Source: Diphasiastrum complanatum
Lineage: Eukaryota > Streptophyta > Lycopodiopsida > Lycopodiales > Lycopodiaceae
Length of the DNA: 64,000 nt
Reading direction: 5' to 3'
Assembly: GCA_029204225.1 (NCBI GenBank)
Contig: CM055106.1
Coordinates: forward strand, 37,858,949-37,922,948
Within the stretch, counting starts at the first letter, position 1. Each line of letters starts with the position of its first letter. Below are positions 41,731 through 52,461 of the stretch, piece after piece. A program made the position numbers and the translations under genes. Below the pieces are notes generated by a model. It ran no database searches. It saw only the letters and a program-made list of their open reading frames with translations, and was not told the DNA's origin.

Positions 41731-43397
41731 GGCAACCCATTCTGGTATTGTGTCCACATAAAATAAGACAGAATCGGCCAACTCATCGTCAGGTTGGCTT
41801 GCAACCTCTTTTTCCTTGATTCGTGACACATGATCTACCATGTAGTGTTGTTTTCCCTTGCGAACTACTATCCGAAAATCAAACTCCAACAACAGAAGTA
41901 ACCATCTAGTGATTCTCGCTGTGTTGCAAGTTTTGTTAACGAGATAGAGCAAGGGCTGATGGTCCGTATAAATAGCAAAATGTGTGGCCATCAAGTAGTG
42001 CCGAAATTTCTTAACCGCATAGATCATCGCCAGTGCTTCCCGTTCTGTGGTTGAATAATTCATTTCTATATCACTGAACTGTCGTCTTGCAAATCAAATT
42101 GGATAATCCTTTTTGTGTTCTCCTGACGGAGTGCTGAAATCAATGCATCTTTCAGCTTTTGGAAAGCCTTTAGGGCTTCCTTGTTCCAATGTGGATCCGT
42201 TCTGAGTTTGTAAATTGGTCGGGCTAATTCCGCAAAATCCAGAATGAAGATCCTATAATAGTTAGCATGACCCATGAAGATGTAGACTTCGTGGATCGTC
42301 CTTGGTGGTGGTAGACTACCAATGATCCTGATCTTTGATAGGTATTTGGTGATCCCGTCTCTAGATACTATATGGCTGAGAATCAAGCCATGTATAACCC
42401 AAAATTGACATGTTTTTGGATTCAGGGAGATCTGAAAATTGCGTCATTTCTATAGCACCTTCTCCAAATTGGATAAGTGTTCTGAGTCTAGTCCATGCAT
42501 GCACAGATCATCCAAGAAAATTTCCAGAAATTTCTGCAAATACTCTTTGAATGCCGCCTACATGACACGCTGGAATGTACTTGGGGCATTGCAAAGTCCG
42601 AATGGCATCACCTTATAGGCATAGGTTCTCCATTCCATGGCGAATGTTGTCTTATGCTGGTCTTGGGGTGCTATCTTCACCTGGTTGTAACTGCTGAAGC
42701 CGTCTAAAAAACTGTAGGCTTCGGCTCCAGCTACTCTGTCAAGGACACTTTCCGTAAATGGTAAAAGAAAATGATCCTTTTTGGTAATTGCATTTAGCAT
42801 CTCCAAATTCACACAGATTCGTATTTTGTCATTCTTCTTGGGTACTATAACTATCGATGATGCTATAACTATCTTGGGTACTATAACTATCGGTGATACC
42901 CATTCTGTGTGTTCGATTTCATAAATGAAATTTGCATCCAACAACTTCTGCAACTCCTGTTTGATCAGCTCCATATAGTTTGGGTTGCAGCGGTAGTAAC
43001 GACTCACCTTGGGGACTGCTCCATCCACCAAGGGTATGGTGTGTTGGACTATTGTTGGTGGAATGCCCTTCAGATCATTGTAACTCTAGGCAAAACAATC
43101 TTTATACTCCATCAACAATGATCGTAGTCTCTTGAATTGTGTGGGCGTTAATTGCTCTACCACATGCACTATCTTTTCTTCTTCACCTGGCTTGGCAAAG
43201 TTCATTGGTTGTGTTCACGCAGGTCCCTCGAAGACTTTTCTGCTGGTGCCTGATTTTGATCAGGTTCTTGCTGTGCTTGCGAAATAGTAAAAGTGTGAGC
43301 CTTTCAGTGTGGCTCCACCATGTGAAAAGGTGGTTCATGTTGGTGCACCGATCATTCTGATCAGTGCACAGTTTTGAGCCCGCTTGCAGTTCCTGTC
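41731..43397 (-). pseudogene. Gypsy G4 reverse transcriptase and RNase H
   Basis: The minus strand gives RT from VDGAVPKVSRYYRCNPNYME (about 43,031) through LDRVAGAEAYSFLDGFSSYN, YKVMPFGLCNAPSTFQRVM and the catalytic FLDD box (42,508-42,519, intact). RNase H (MNYSTTEREALAM...FAIYTDHQPLLYL) follows, ending at PEWVA where C3 inserted. RT contains a 36-bp in-frame tandem duplication (42,840-42,911), adding 12 residues around VPKIVIASSIVI. Stops separate the domains. Integrase of this copy continues at 57,129 on the plus strand. Confidence 0.87.
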
Positions 43398-44295
43398 TCA
43401 AGGATCGATCCACCAAGGACACCTGCAAACAAGAAGAATCAGTTGAAACAATGCTACAACCAGGTGATCCGATAAAGTGATCTACCCGAAGAGGCTATAG
43501 CTACAGTGGATGTTGATATTCGCAACCACGAGGCGAATGTCATGCCAGTTTCGATGAAAGACAACAAAGATGAATCCACCAATATGACAAAAAAGAGCAA
43601 AAATAAGGTGTTGGATTCCTTGAAGTCAATCAAGATGGACTCAGATACAGCGTCATCTTCTACTCAGATGATGGAAAACCAAAAGATGACTAGTCGGGCT
43701 AAGATTAATATGATGAAAGAGGAATCTCGACGAGCTCCAATTCACGAGATGCCTGAAACGTTCAAGAACTATACCTTGGACGATGTGCACCGCAAAAGTT
43801 TGCTATGGCAAAAGTCTCAAGGATCGATCCACCCAAGGCACCTAGGTGATCCGATGGAGTGATCTACCTGAAGAGGTGATAGCTATAGTGGATGTTGATA
43901 TTTGCAACCACAAGGCGAATGTCACGGCAGTCCCGATGAAAGACAACAAGGATGAACCCACCAAAATGACAAAAAAGGACAAAAAGAAGGTGTTGGACTC
44001 CTTGAAGTCAATCAAGATAGACTCAGATATAACATCATCTTCCACATAGGTGACAAAAAATCAAAAAATGACCAGTCAGGCTAAGATCAATATGCTGAAA
44101 GAGGAATTTCGACGAGCGCCAATTCACGAGATGCTTGAGACTTTCAAGAATTATACCTTAGACGACGTGGTAATCATGATGCCGCAAGCCCAGAGAGAAT
44201 CTGATCAAAGTCAGGCACCAGCGAAACAAGTCTTCAAGGGACCTGCGCAAACACAGTTGATGAATCTTGCCGAGCTAGTGATTGATGGAATATAA
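43398..44295 (+). pseudogene. G3 post-gag region with a 0.4-kb internal direct duplication
   Basis: Block 43,398-43,800 is repeated at 43,816-44,170. Both start TCTCAAGGATCGATCCACC and encode VDI(R/C)NH(E/K)ANV, KVLDSLKSIK(M/I)DSD and RRAPIHEM(P/L)ETFKNYTLDDV. The second copy continues into the RT lead-in. I recognise no protease motif (no DSG/DTG), so this linker between gag and RT has an unknown role. Confidence 0.65.
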
Positions 44296-45550
44296 AGACT
44301 ATTTTGCCTGGAGTTATAGTGACCTGAAGGGCATTCCACCAACAGTAGTCCAACACACCATACCCTTGGTGGACGGAGCAGTCCCCAAGGTAAGCCGTAT
44401 GCAGATTTCATCTATGAAATCGAGCACACGGAATGGGTATCACCGATAGTTATAGTACCCAAGAAGAACAACAAAATACGGATTTGTGTGAATCTGAAGG
44501 TGCTAAATGCATTCACCAAAAAAGATCATTTTCCTTTACCATTTACAGAAAGTGTCCTCGACAGAGTAGATGGCGCCAAAGCCTATAGTTTTCTAGACGG
44601 TTTCAGCGGCTACAACCAGGTGAAGATAGCCCCGCAGGACCAGCACAAGACAACATTTGCCACGGAATGGGGAACCTACGCCTATAAAGTAATGCCATTC
44701 GGACTTTGCAATGCCCCTAGTACCTTCCAACGAGTCATGCAGGTGGTATTCAAAGATTATCTGCAAAAATTTCTAGAAATTTTCTTGGAGGATCTGTGCG
44801 TGCATGGACCAGACTCTGAACACTTATCCAATTTGGAGAAAGTGTTACAGAAATGTCGCGATTACCAGATCTCCCTGAATCCAAAAAAATGTCAATTCTG
44901 CGTGACACATGGCTTGATTCTCGGCCATATAGTGTCAATACATGGGATCACCATAGATCTATTAAAGATCAGGATCATTGTTGATCTACCACCACCGGGG
45001 ACGATCCGCAAAGTCTACATCTTCATGGATCATGGTAACTATTATAGGATCTTCATTCTTGATTTTGCAGAGTTAGCCCGACCAATTTACAAACTCCCAA
45101 CGGATCCACATTGGAACGAGAAAGCCCTAAAGGCCTTCCAAAAGCTTAAGGATGCATTGATTTCAACACCGATCTTACGTCCACCCAATTGGTCCATTGA
45201 GTTTCACATGCATACAGATGCATCGAAGTATGCAGTTGGAGCAATCTTAACCCAGCCAAGTGAACACAAAAAAGATTTCCAATCCGATTTGTAAGTCGAC
45301 AGCTCAGTGATACCAAAATGAATTATTCAACCACAGAACGGGAAGCACTGGCGATGATCTATGCGGTTAAGAAATTTCGTCACTACCTGATGGCCACACA
45401 TTTTGCTTTTTATACGGACCATCAACCCTTGCTCTATCTCGTTAATAAAACTTGCAACACCGGAAGAATCATTAGATGGCTACTGCTGTTGTTGGAATTT
45501 GATTTTCGGATAGTAGTTTGCAAGGAAAAACAACACTACATGGTAGATCA
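44296..45550 (+). pseudogene. G3 Gypsy reverse transcriptase and RNase H
   Basis: RT runs from DLKGIPPTVVQHT through KDHFPLPFTESVLDRV, YKVMPFGLCNAPSTFQRVMQ and the catalytic box, then RNase H ILRPPNWSIEFHMHTDASKY and FYTDHQPLLYLVNK. Defects: a deletion in the N-terminal RT (about 44,390-44,410, removing roughly 20 residues present in G4 and shifting frame), a frameshift near 45,290, a TGA at 45,558, and in the active site FLED (44,782-44,793) in place of FLDD, an Asp-to-Glu change at a metal-binding residue. Inactive. Confidence 0.9.
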
Positions 45551-46890
45551 TGTGTCATGAATCAAGGGGAGAGATTGCAACCCAACCCAACGATGAGCTG
45601 GCAGATGCTGTCTTATTTTACGTGGACACAGTACCAGAATGGGCTGCCAACATTGTTGAATATCTAATGCGGGGCCAACCAGACAAGTCACTACCAAAGG
45701 CGGAACAACAGAAATTGATCTTGAAAGCTAGACCTTATCAGCTGATTGCCAACCAGTTGTATCAAAGAGGACCAGACGAAATTCTTCGGCAGTGTATTCT
45801 TCCTCATGAGGCCACCCAGATCATTCCGCTTTCACATGAAGGCATGGGTGGAGGCCATTTTGCTTCCAACATTACAGTTCGCAAGATCCTACAATCAGGA
45901 TGTTGGTGGCCAACGATTCATAAGGATACAGAGGAATACTTGAAAAAGTACGATGTGTGCCAAAGGGCAAGGAGACCAACGAGATTGAATTATGACCTAC
46001 TGCACCCGGTCTTAGCCCAAGCACCATTCGAAAAGTGGAGATTGGATTACATCGGTCCAATTCACCCTACAGCAAGGAGTTCCCAAGCTCGATACATAAT
46101 CGTAGCCACAGACTACCTCACCAAGTGGGTCGAAGCCAAGGCAGTAAGAGTAGCTGATGCTAGGACAACTACCAAGTTCCTCTATGAAAATATCATTGTG
46201 CGCTTTGGATGCCAGGTGGAGTTAGTCAGCGATCGTAGAAGCCATTTCATCAATGAGACCATCAAGGTCCTATTGGAGGAATTCTTCATGATCCACAGAA
46301 CCAGTACATCTTATTATCCTCGTGGTAATGGGCAAGCAGAATCATCCAATAAGATCCTGTGTAGCGTGCTCACAAAAATAGTTGAAGCTAGCAGATCAGA
46401 TTGGAAACATAAGTTGCATGCTGCTCTGTGGGCATTCAGGACAACATATAAAGGAAGCACTGATCAAACACCCTTCCAATTGATATATGGTCAGGATGCT
46501 GTAATGCTAGTAGAGTTTTTAGTTCCTTCATTAAGAATTGCTACCACGCAACGTCTTAATGAGTCCAAATCTCTACAACTATGCCACGAAGCTTTGCATA
46601 AACTCTATGAAACACGCTTACTAGTTGTGCATGCACTGGCAGCTGAAAAGAAAAAACACAAAGCATGGCATGATCGCAGGTTACAAAAGAAGGATCTTCA
46701 CTCCGGAGATCTGGTCCTGATGTATAAAACCAAGGCGATCAAGGAAAAGTTAAAATTCACAGGCAAAGGTCCTTATCGGATCAAGGAAATTCTTAATCAT
46801 AGAGCCGTGAATTTGGAAAAGCTAGATGGGACACCATTTGATACACCCATCAACGGTAGCCAGTTGCACAAGTACTGGCCACCACAGTGA
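45550..46890 (+). CDS. G3 Gypsy integrase, open over 446 codons
   Basis: The frame spans the linker (EYLMRGQPDKSLPK), zinc domain (HEGMGGGHF...CQRARRPTRL), the core with LDYIGP, VSDRRSHF and GNGQAESS (the three acidic residues present), and the C-terminal GPY/F module (GPYRIKEILNHRAVNLEKL), ending INGSQLHKYWPPQ. The first Cys of the zinc pair is Tyr (KKYDVCQR, codon 45,949-45,951; KKCDVCQR in G1), which would spoil zinc binding. No chromodomain follows. It is the longest intact retroelement frame of this family here, but is part of a dead element. Confidence 0.9.
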   Translation: MCHESRGEIATQPNDELADAVLFYVDTVPEWAANIVEYLMRGQPDKSLPKAEQQKLILKARPYQLIANQLYQRGPDEILRQCILPHEATQIIPLSHEGMGGGHFASNITVRKILQSGCWWPTIHKDTEEYLKKYDVCQRARRPTRLNYDLLHPVLAQAPFEKWRLDYIGPIHPTARSSQARYIIVATDYLTKWVEAKAVRVADARTTTKFLYENIIVRFGCQVELVSDRRSHFINETIKVLLEEFFMIHRTSTSYYPRGNGQAESSNKILCSVLTKIVEASRSDWKHKLHAALWAFRTTYKGSTDQTPFQLIYGQDAVMLVEFLVPSLRIATTQRLNESKSLQLCHEALHKLYETRLLVVHALAAEKKKHKAWHDRRLQKKDLHSGDLVLMYKTKAIKEKLKFTGKGPYRIKEILNHRAVNLEKLDGTPFDTPINGSQLHKYWPPQ

Positions 46891-48012
46891 GATAGATCCA
46901 GATTGGTGAGGGCACGTTACGAAAAGCTAATCTGCTAAACCATCACCACTAGATCTAGGAAGATCAAGCCAAATCAAGCTAGATCCATCAGAATTCGGCC
47001 AAATCTAGCAAGATCGGGAAAATCTAGCAAAATTTAAGAAGGATCCAAATCCAGACGGGATAAAAAAGAAAGCAGATCATCAAATTATGCCAATAAGTCT
47101 TCTAAATTTGCAGATCAGAGACCTTGATCTCAGTAACTATGGCAAATTAAAGGGCAAAATTCACCAAAGACTGATGGATTTGTTACCAATTATCCATCAG
47201 AACTTCTAGAGAACTACCAACAGTCAGATCAAGCATGGATGAAGTTGACTACAAGTTTGCAAAAGTTAAAAATTAGAAAATCTCGAGATCTCGTCAAAAA
47301 ACACTCTAAAAGAGCACTTTTTTCATGATTTTTGGAGATCCCCTGGAAGATAGCTCTTGAAACTTAGACAGTCACAATGCATCCATGAAAATCTCTGCGA
47401 GAGTTCTTGATGGAGGAATCATCATTTTTTAGTGTGTGTGAGGGTTTCCAGAAGCTGAATTTTCAGAACCCTCACAAAGTATCAAGATCATCTTACGAAC
47501 CCTCGTAAGGTGCCTAAATGGAATCAGAGTAGTGAAATTAGCCTGCCTACATGGTCTGATCTTGAAAATCCAATCACAGAAACAAGTTGTGTGAGAGATC
47601 ACTTCCTGCAAGAGTTAAACCCTCGCAGACAGTCTGAACCCTCGCAGAACCTTTGCATGGCAGTCAAATCACCTTCTAAACTCTCGCAGACTTCCTGAGG
47701 TCTTAGAATTTTGTGAAGAAGGTGCCTGCCAAAATTTGGGTGGAACTGAACAAGGGAAAGTGGATTTCACCTAATATACGCACTCTAAATTCCACTATAT
47801 AAGTGTTGAATTTGAGTCATTTGTCACCTTTGCTAGCGAAGCTCTGCCAAAATTTACACTGAAATTACCAAGTTCTCTGTTTGCGACCAAACTTCCTACC
47901 AGCTATCATTTGCTCATATTGAACACTGATCTGCGCTCTGAACTACACTTCTTGTCATCCAACACTCGTACCGCTTTTCCTACTTTTTCGACCTCTAATC
48001 GTCACTACTAAC
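46891..48012 (+). other. G3 spacer between integrase and third ORF
   Basis: Colinear with 9,763-10,888 of G1. Non-coding; carries GCGAGAGTTC-type motifs at about 47,397, 47,470, 47,500, 47,620-47,690. A TATATAAG box (about 47,800) precedes the third ORF by about 210 bases. Confidence 0.6.
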
Positions 48013-51000
48013 ATGGCCTCCTCACCCTCTGAAGACTCTGGCACCAAACAGGTGATCCACCATGAAATCCCTGAGGCCACACAGATTTGGCCCTTACCTT
48101 CTGACGCTCTAATCCAACCATGGTTGCAGACAGCCGGCCCACTTCTAGAGGCAATGGGTTTTTATCCGGCGCCTTTTTATTATGAGATTAACATGGGCCT
48201 CGTCCTTCACGCTTACGTGTTGTAAAGCTACCTTTACAAGCTTTACTTCCGGCGCCACTGGCGCCAGCATTGTCCCCGGCGCCAGCAGCGTCCCTGCTCT
48301 TGGCGCCACTGTGACCAGAATCCAGCCGGCGCCAAGTTCCTATGGCTGAAAATCTTTGATCGGTTCTAGCGAAGTCCAGAGAGCTCAGATCGATGTGCAA
48401 TCACCTCACATGATCTAGGCATGATTAAAGGAAGCCTGGGGATCAATAAAATCTAGAGAGAGAAAAATGTGCTTTATCAGCTTGGGTAGAGTGCTTGCTA
48501 TGAGGGAGGGTGCCGAATCCCACCAATACTATAGGGGAGTGCAGGTTGCGACTCAGGGCGAGCTCCAACCAAGTCTCAGCCTCCCTTGCTGGAATGTTGT
48601 CATTGCTCTCGCCTTGGGATGCTAGCGCCCCGAAGACTAGGGTCGATCACACACTTGAAATGTAACCTTCTCAGATTTATCAATAAAGTGGGATTTTTCT
48701 CAAATTGACTCTGATTACCTTCTGGGTTTCAGTGTTCCGTAAAAGAGCCAGTCAGACCACTTGCTTGGAATGGATGTTACTCGTTTGTAACGAAGCTTCG
48801 AGTTGGTTAAGTTTGATGTATGTCGGACGGCTTGCTTGGAGAGAAGTCACCCACATCGGGACCCCCGATCTGGCATGGCGCCAGGTTGGATCTCAATGTT
48901 GGTTTTCAGAACTTCAAGTTGGTTAAGTCTGATCGTTGTTGGCGAGTTGGTTGCTTGTATGTCAAGTGGGTTTGGATGGCAAGAGTTGAAGGTTGGGAAG
49001 CTAAGTCGTGGTTCCCGGCTCCCTTTGGGATGCCTGTGCTACATTACGCCACCTGGGACGAGCAAAAGACTCGCTTCCACTTCCTGTACCAAGGTACCAC
49101 GTACAAGGTCAAGATTAACGCAGACTCAATGGTCACCATTGGCATTATGTCTGGTGATCGTCAGCCCATCTCCCATCTCCACGCCAAAACTCTGATCAAA
49201 CCTTTCGTCACCCAAACTGCACCAGAAATCCCACTCCAGACTAACAATGGTTACCTGATAGATGCTATCACATTACCCGTCATTCAGACGGCTACGCATT
49301 TGTTGAATAACTTTCTGGTTATTTCAACATTTCGCAAGGACAGAATCCAGTCTAAGTTGCTGAGTCAGATGGTGGAATCCTTTCTAATATTCCTTGGCCC
49401 CTCAGTTGTGCCATATGACTGGCATAGCTACCTTATTCGTGAACTAACCAACTCCATCAAACCCAACAACCGTGAGCGTATCGCAGCAGGCTGCCTGTTG
49501 TGTAATTTTGTCTGTGCACTTCTCGAGACAAAAGTGTGCGATTTCCAACACTCATCCCTTTTGTCTACCCTAGTGCCACACACTAACCTTTATCTGTCAT
49601 CTCAAGCATCCACTTTCTCCTAACCTGCAGTTACTAACATAGCGGCCAGTAAACGAATGTGTGGCGCTGCCTCTACATCTTCATCTCCACCTACTACCCG
49701 AAGACGCGCCTCCACTACCGCACTAACCACTCCATCAACCACCACCACTTCTTCGTTCGTGCAACCATCCCCTTCCGTCCCTGTTGTCACTACCATTCCC
49801 ACTTCCTCTGTTGATACCACTCCTATCTTTGTTCCATTATCCACTACTCCGTCCATCACCATCGCATCCTCTATCACTCCTGTCGCCACCGTTGCTTCCA
49901 TTCCATTCAATCCTTCTGATTCTCAATTGTCTCCCGACACCCTGGTGTGGATGCAAGTCATCAATTTTTCACCCCCACACCAGACCCTTTCTGCTCCATC
50001 TTCACCTTCTTCCGTACTCCACACCACCCTTCAGTTCCCCTTTGTTACTCCCATTCTCTCGTTCGGACAAACCGTCCTCACCCTCGTTTCCACAATTGCT
50101 TCTCAAACCCCACCTGCTTCACCAGCAAAGGTTGCCGAGGGCAACCAACCGTTGTCTGATGACACATTTGTCCAAACAGTTTTTGTACCATCGCTAGATC
50201 GGACTGATTCTACCGCCCCAGATGGCATCAGGGTCCAATGAGAACCTGATAGAAGATGATGTGACGGTACTCGACAAGTCGTCGGGGCCGATACAACACA
50301 AGCCCCTACCAGTGCCAGTGTACCGACTGCTCCCACAGACCTAACGACAGTGTACCAAACTCTAGGAAAATACATCTTGGATGCGGTAGTGGCCAAAGCT
50401 ATCTTGGAAAGCAAGGTACTACACCTGGCAACAAATAACACACAACTGCGAGCAGAACTCACCAAGTTGCAGCACGAGCTAATTTTGGCTCAGCAACATG
50501 AGCAAGTAGGGCACCAAGAGATCGCCAAGCTGCAGCAAAAGGAGGAGGGCCTCATTAATTATATCCAAAGCCTCTCCAAAGCGCTGACAGAGGCCTCCAC
50601 GAAGGTGCGAGAGCTTCAATTCGAAGCGTCCCAATGGCTTGCTCCCATCCAGACACACCTAACCCTTTTGGAAGCAGAGAATACGCACCTGGGGACGGAG
50701 GTCAAAGCCCTACAAGATGTAGTCCGCGCGGCAGCCACTTACGCCCGGGACTTAGAACATTTAATGGGGATCGAAACTAAATGGGACAATTTTCTCCCCT
50801 CCCCATATTCTTTGACATTAATAAGGCGCTACCTTCAGACAAAGTCAAAGATCAGCTGCCAATCGCTCGTGTGTATTACCGAGCTGCACTTCTGGACAAT
50901 CCATGGACACACAGATTTCAAGTATGGGTCGACCAAGATTGGCTGAGACGAGTCCACAAGTCCCTTCACACACCCAAGGACTTGAAGAAACTGGACTGCC

Positions 51001-51068
51001 TCAACTTTATGGAGGATGTCACGAACTACCTGATCCAGCAAAGGTGGGCGAAGAAAACTCTTTACTAA
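48013..51068 (+). pseudogene. G3 third ORF, interrupted by a solo LTR
   Basis: Same protein as in G1. The N-terminal domain begins MASSPSEDSGTKQVIHHEIP, is split at 48,217 by an 826-bp insertion, and resumes at HYATWDEQKTRFHFLYQGTT. Next come NNFLVISTFRKDRIQSKLL, the Ser/Thr/Pro-rich part (49,657-50,240) and a coiled coil (50,350-50,720; LRAELTKLQHELILAQQHEQ). The Gln-rich part present in G1 (about 7,050-7,850) is deleted between VKALQD and VRAAATYARD. The C-terminus (VDQDWLRRVHKSLHTPKDL, 51,068 stop) is complete here, unlike G1. Frameshift near 50,790. Confidence 0.78.
48218..49043. mobile_element. 826-bp solo LTR (or short LTR element) with TTACG target duplication
   Basis: The insert begins TGTTGTAAAGC and ends GTGCTACA (TGT...ACA) and is flanked by TTACG on both sides (48,213-48,217 and 49,044-49,048), exactly at a site where G1 reads through. 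It holds six GGCGCC palindromes, five of them in 48,252-48,336, an AATAAA (about 48,683) and an internal repeat of the AAGTTGGTTAAGT(T/C)TGAT phrase. No coding frame of its own. Confidence 0.8.
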
Positions 51069-51114
51069 ACTGGCAGAGTGCCAAGGGACCGGCACTACTT
51101 CAGGCTGTGGGTCC

Positions 51115-51933
51115 TATTGGGGGTATTCCCAACAAAGTGTAAATAAATAAATTCGACCAATAAAATGTGTTGCATGGCATCCTGCGTGTATAAGCCCATG
51201 GCCCAATGAGCACGCAAGTGAAGTTGTAAATAAAATAATATACTTGGGCCCTTTGTAACTAAAATAAATCTTGAGGCCCAAAGTCAATTCTAAACTTAGA
51301 GTTTACTTTTTAGAGTTGGGTCCAATTTTGGACTCACATGAATCTTGTGATTTCCAATGTACTTTTTGTGGACCCTTGGATCAAGTTGGGTCCAAGATGA
51401 ATGGATAGGATCAATGTGAATATTAGCCAATAGGATTGGGGGGCAAGGGCCTTTCCCATTTTATAAAAGACACCATTTGTACACTATTTCCATGCTTAAT
51501 AGAGAGGAGGAGACTCTATCATTTTGAGAGCTCAAGCATCCTCATTTGCTAATCACTCTTGCTTATGCTATTGTTGTGATTGCATGTTATTTCCATTTCT
51601 TCCATGCTTTTTGTTTGTGATTAGTTAAGGTTTCTCCATAAGCAATGACATTGAGCATTTGAGCTAACCTCCATCTCATATCTCTCTCTCTCTCTTTCTC
51701 TCTTCTCTTCTCTCTTCCTCTTCTTTTCTATCCTTTCCCTTCACCCAAAATCATGATGAATGTTAGTCTAGAGGAGTAGAATTAAAGGAGGGTAGTGTTA
51801 GTGGAGGTAGAGTTAGATGCAAAGTAGGAAACTAACTATAATTAGCATCTATGCATAGTTAGGTACCTATCCAGTGATCTAACACTTGTTGACAGGCAGA
51901 AGGGCTATACTACGCAAGATCTGTGACCCTACA
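51115..51933 (+). mobile_element. Gypsy LTR shared by G3 (3' side) and G2 leader (5' side)
   Basis: 819 bp, starting TATTGGGGGTATTCCC (TG mutated to TA) and ending GTGACCCTACA, colinear with the G1 5' LTR. A TATAAAAGACACC box lies at about 51,461. It directly follows the G3 third ORF but is itself followed by a primer site and leader, so two elements share it in tandem. Confidence 0.88.
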
Positions 51934-51934
51934 G

Positions 51935-51952
51935 TGGCGCCGTTGCCGGGGA
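51935..51952 (+). promoter_or_regulatory. tRNA-Asp primer binding site
   Basis: TGGCGCCGTTGCCGGGGA, exact complement of the plant tRNA-Asp 3' end, one base after the LTR. Confidence 0.92.
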
Positions 51953-52337
51953 TAGGTTTCCACTAACTAGTTTAGCTGCATTTTAGCTATTTTCTTGCTT
52001 TTTAGAGTAGTTTTAGGTAGATTTTTGGGAGTTTAGAGTTAGTTTTCTATTTTTTTTGTGTGTTTGGACTATTCACAGCTAGCAGAGGAGGTGTGAGAGG
52101 GTAGAGGAGGCCCTAAACAGCTTCTAAGGGCTTGAAACCCAAACCAACCAGCCAAAAAACCCAAAAAACACACCAATCTGTATTTTTGGAGGAAAAAAAG
52201 AGCCTAAAATCTTATCAGATTTTTATATCTCCAGAACTAGTGTGAATTAACCCTTGCATGACTGGCAGCAGCTCCAAGGTACTGTCCCAAACCTGCATAG
52301 AAGCCTGCGAGAGTTAGTTCCAAGCAGATTGTAAAAA
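51953..52337 (+). other. distal part of the Gypsy leader, cut at 52,337
   Basis: Colinear with 15,613-15,230 of G1 and ending at GATTGTAAAAATCA. Its continuation in G1 (AGAAAAATCATAAAAAATTC) is found at 40,320 on the opposite strand. Confidence 0.85.
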
Positions 52338-52461
52338 TCAGTCACATAGGAAGGTAGTTCAACCTTGATAATACCTATAGTGAAAGAGAGCAGCAACTCT
52401 AAGTATGATAGGAACAAACTCAAACATATCTCAATCCAATTACTAAGAAGTCTTCATTATA

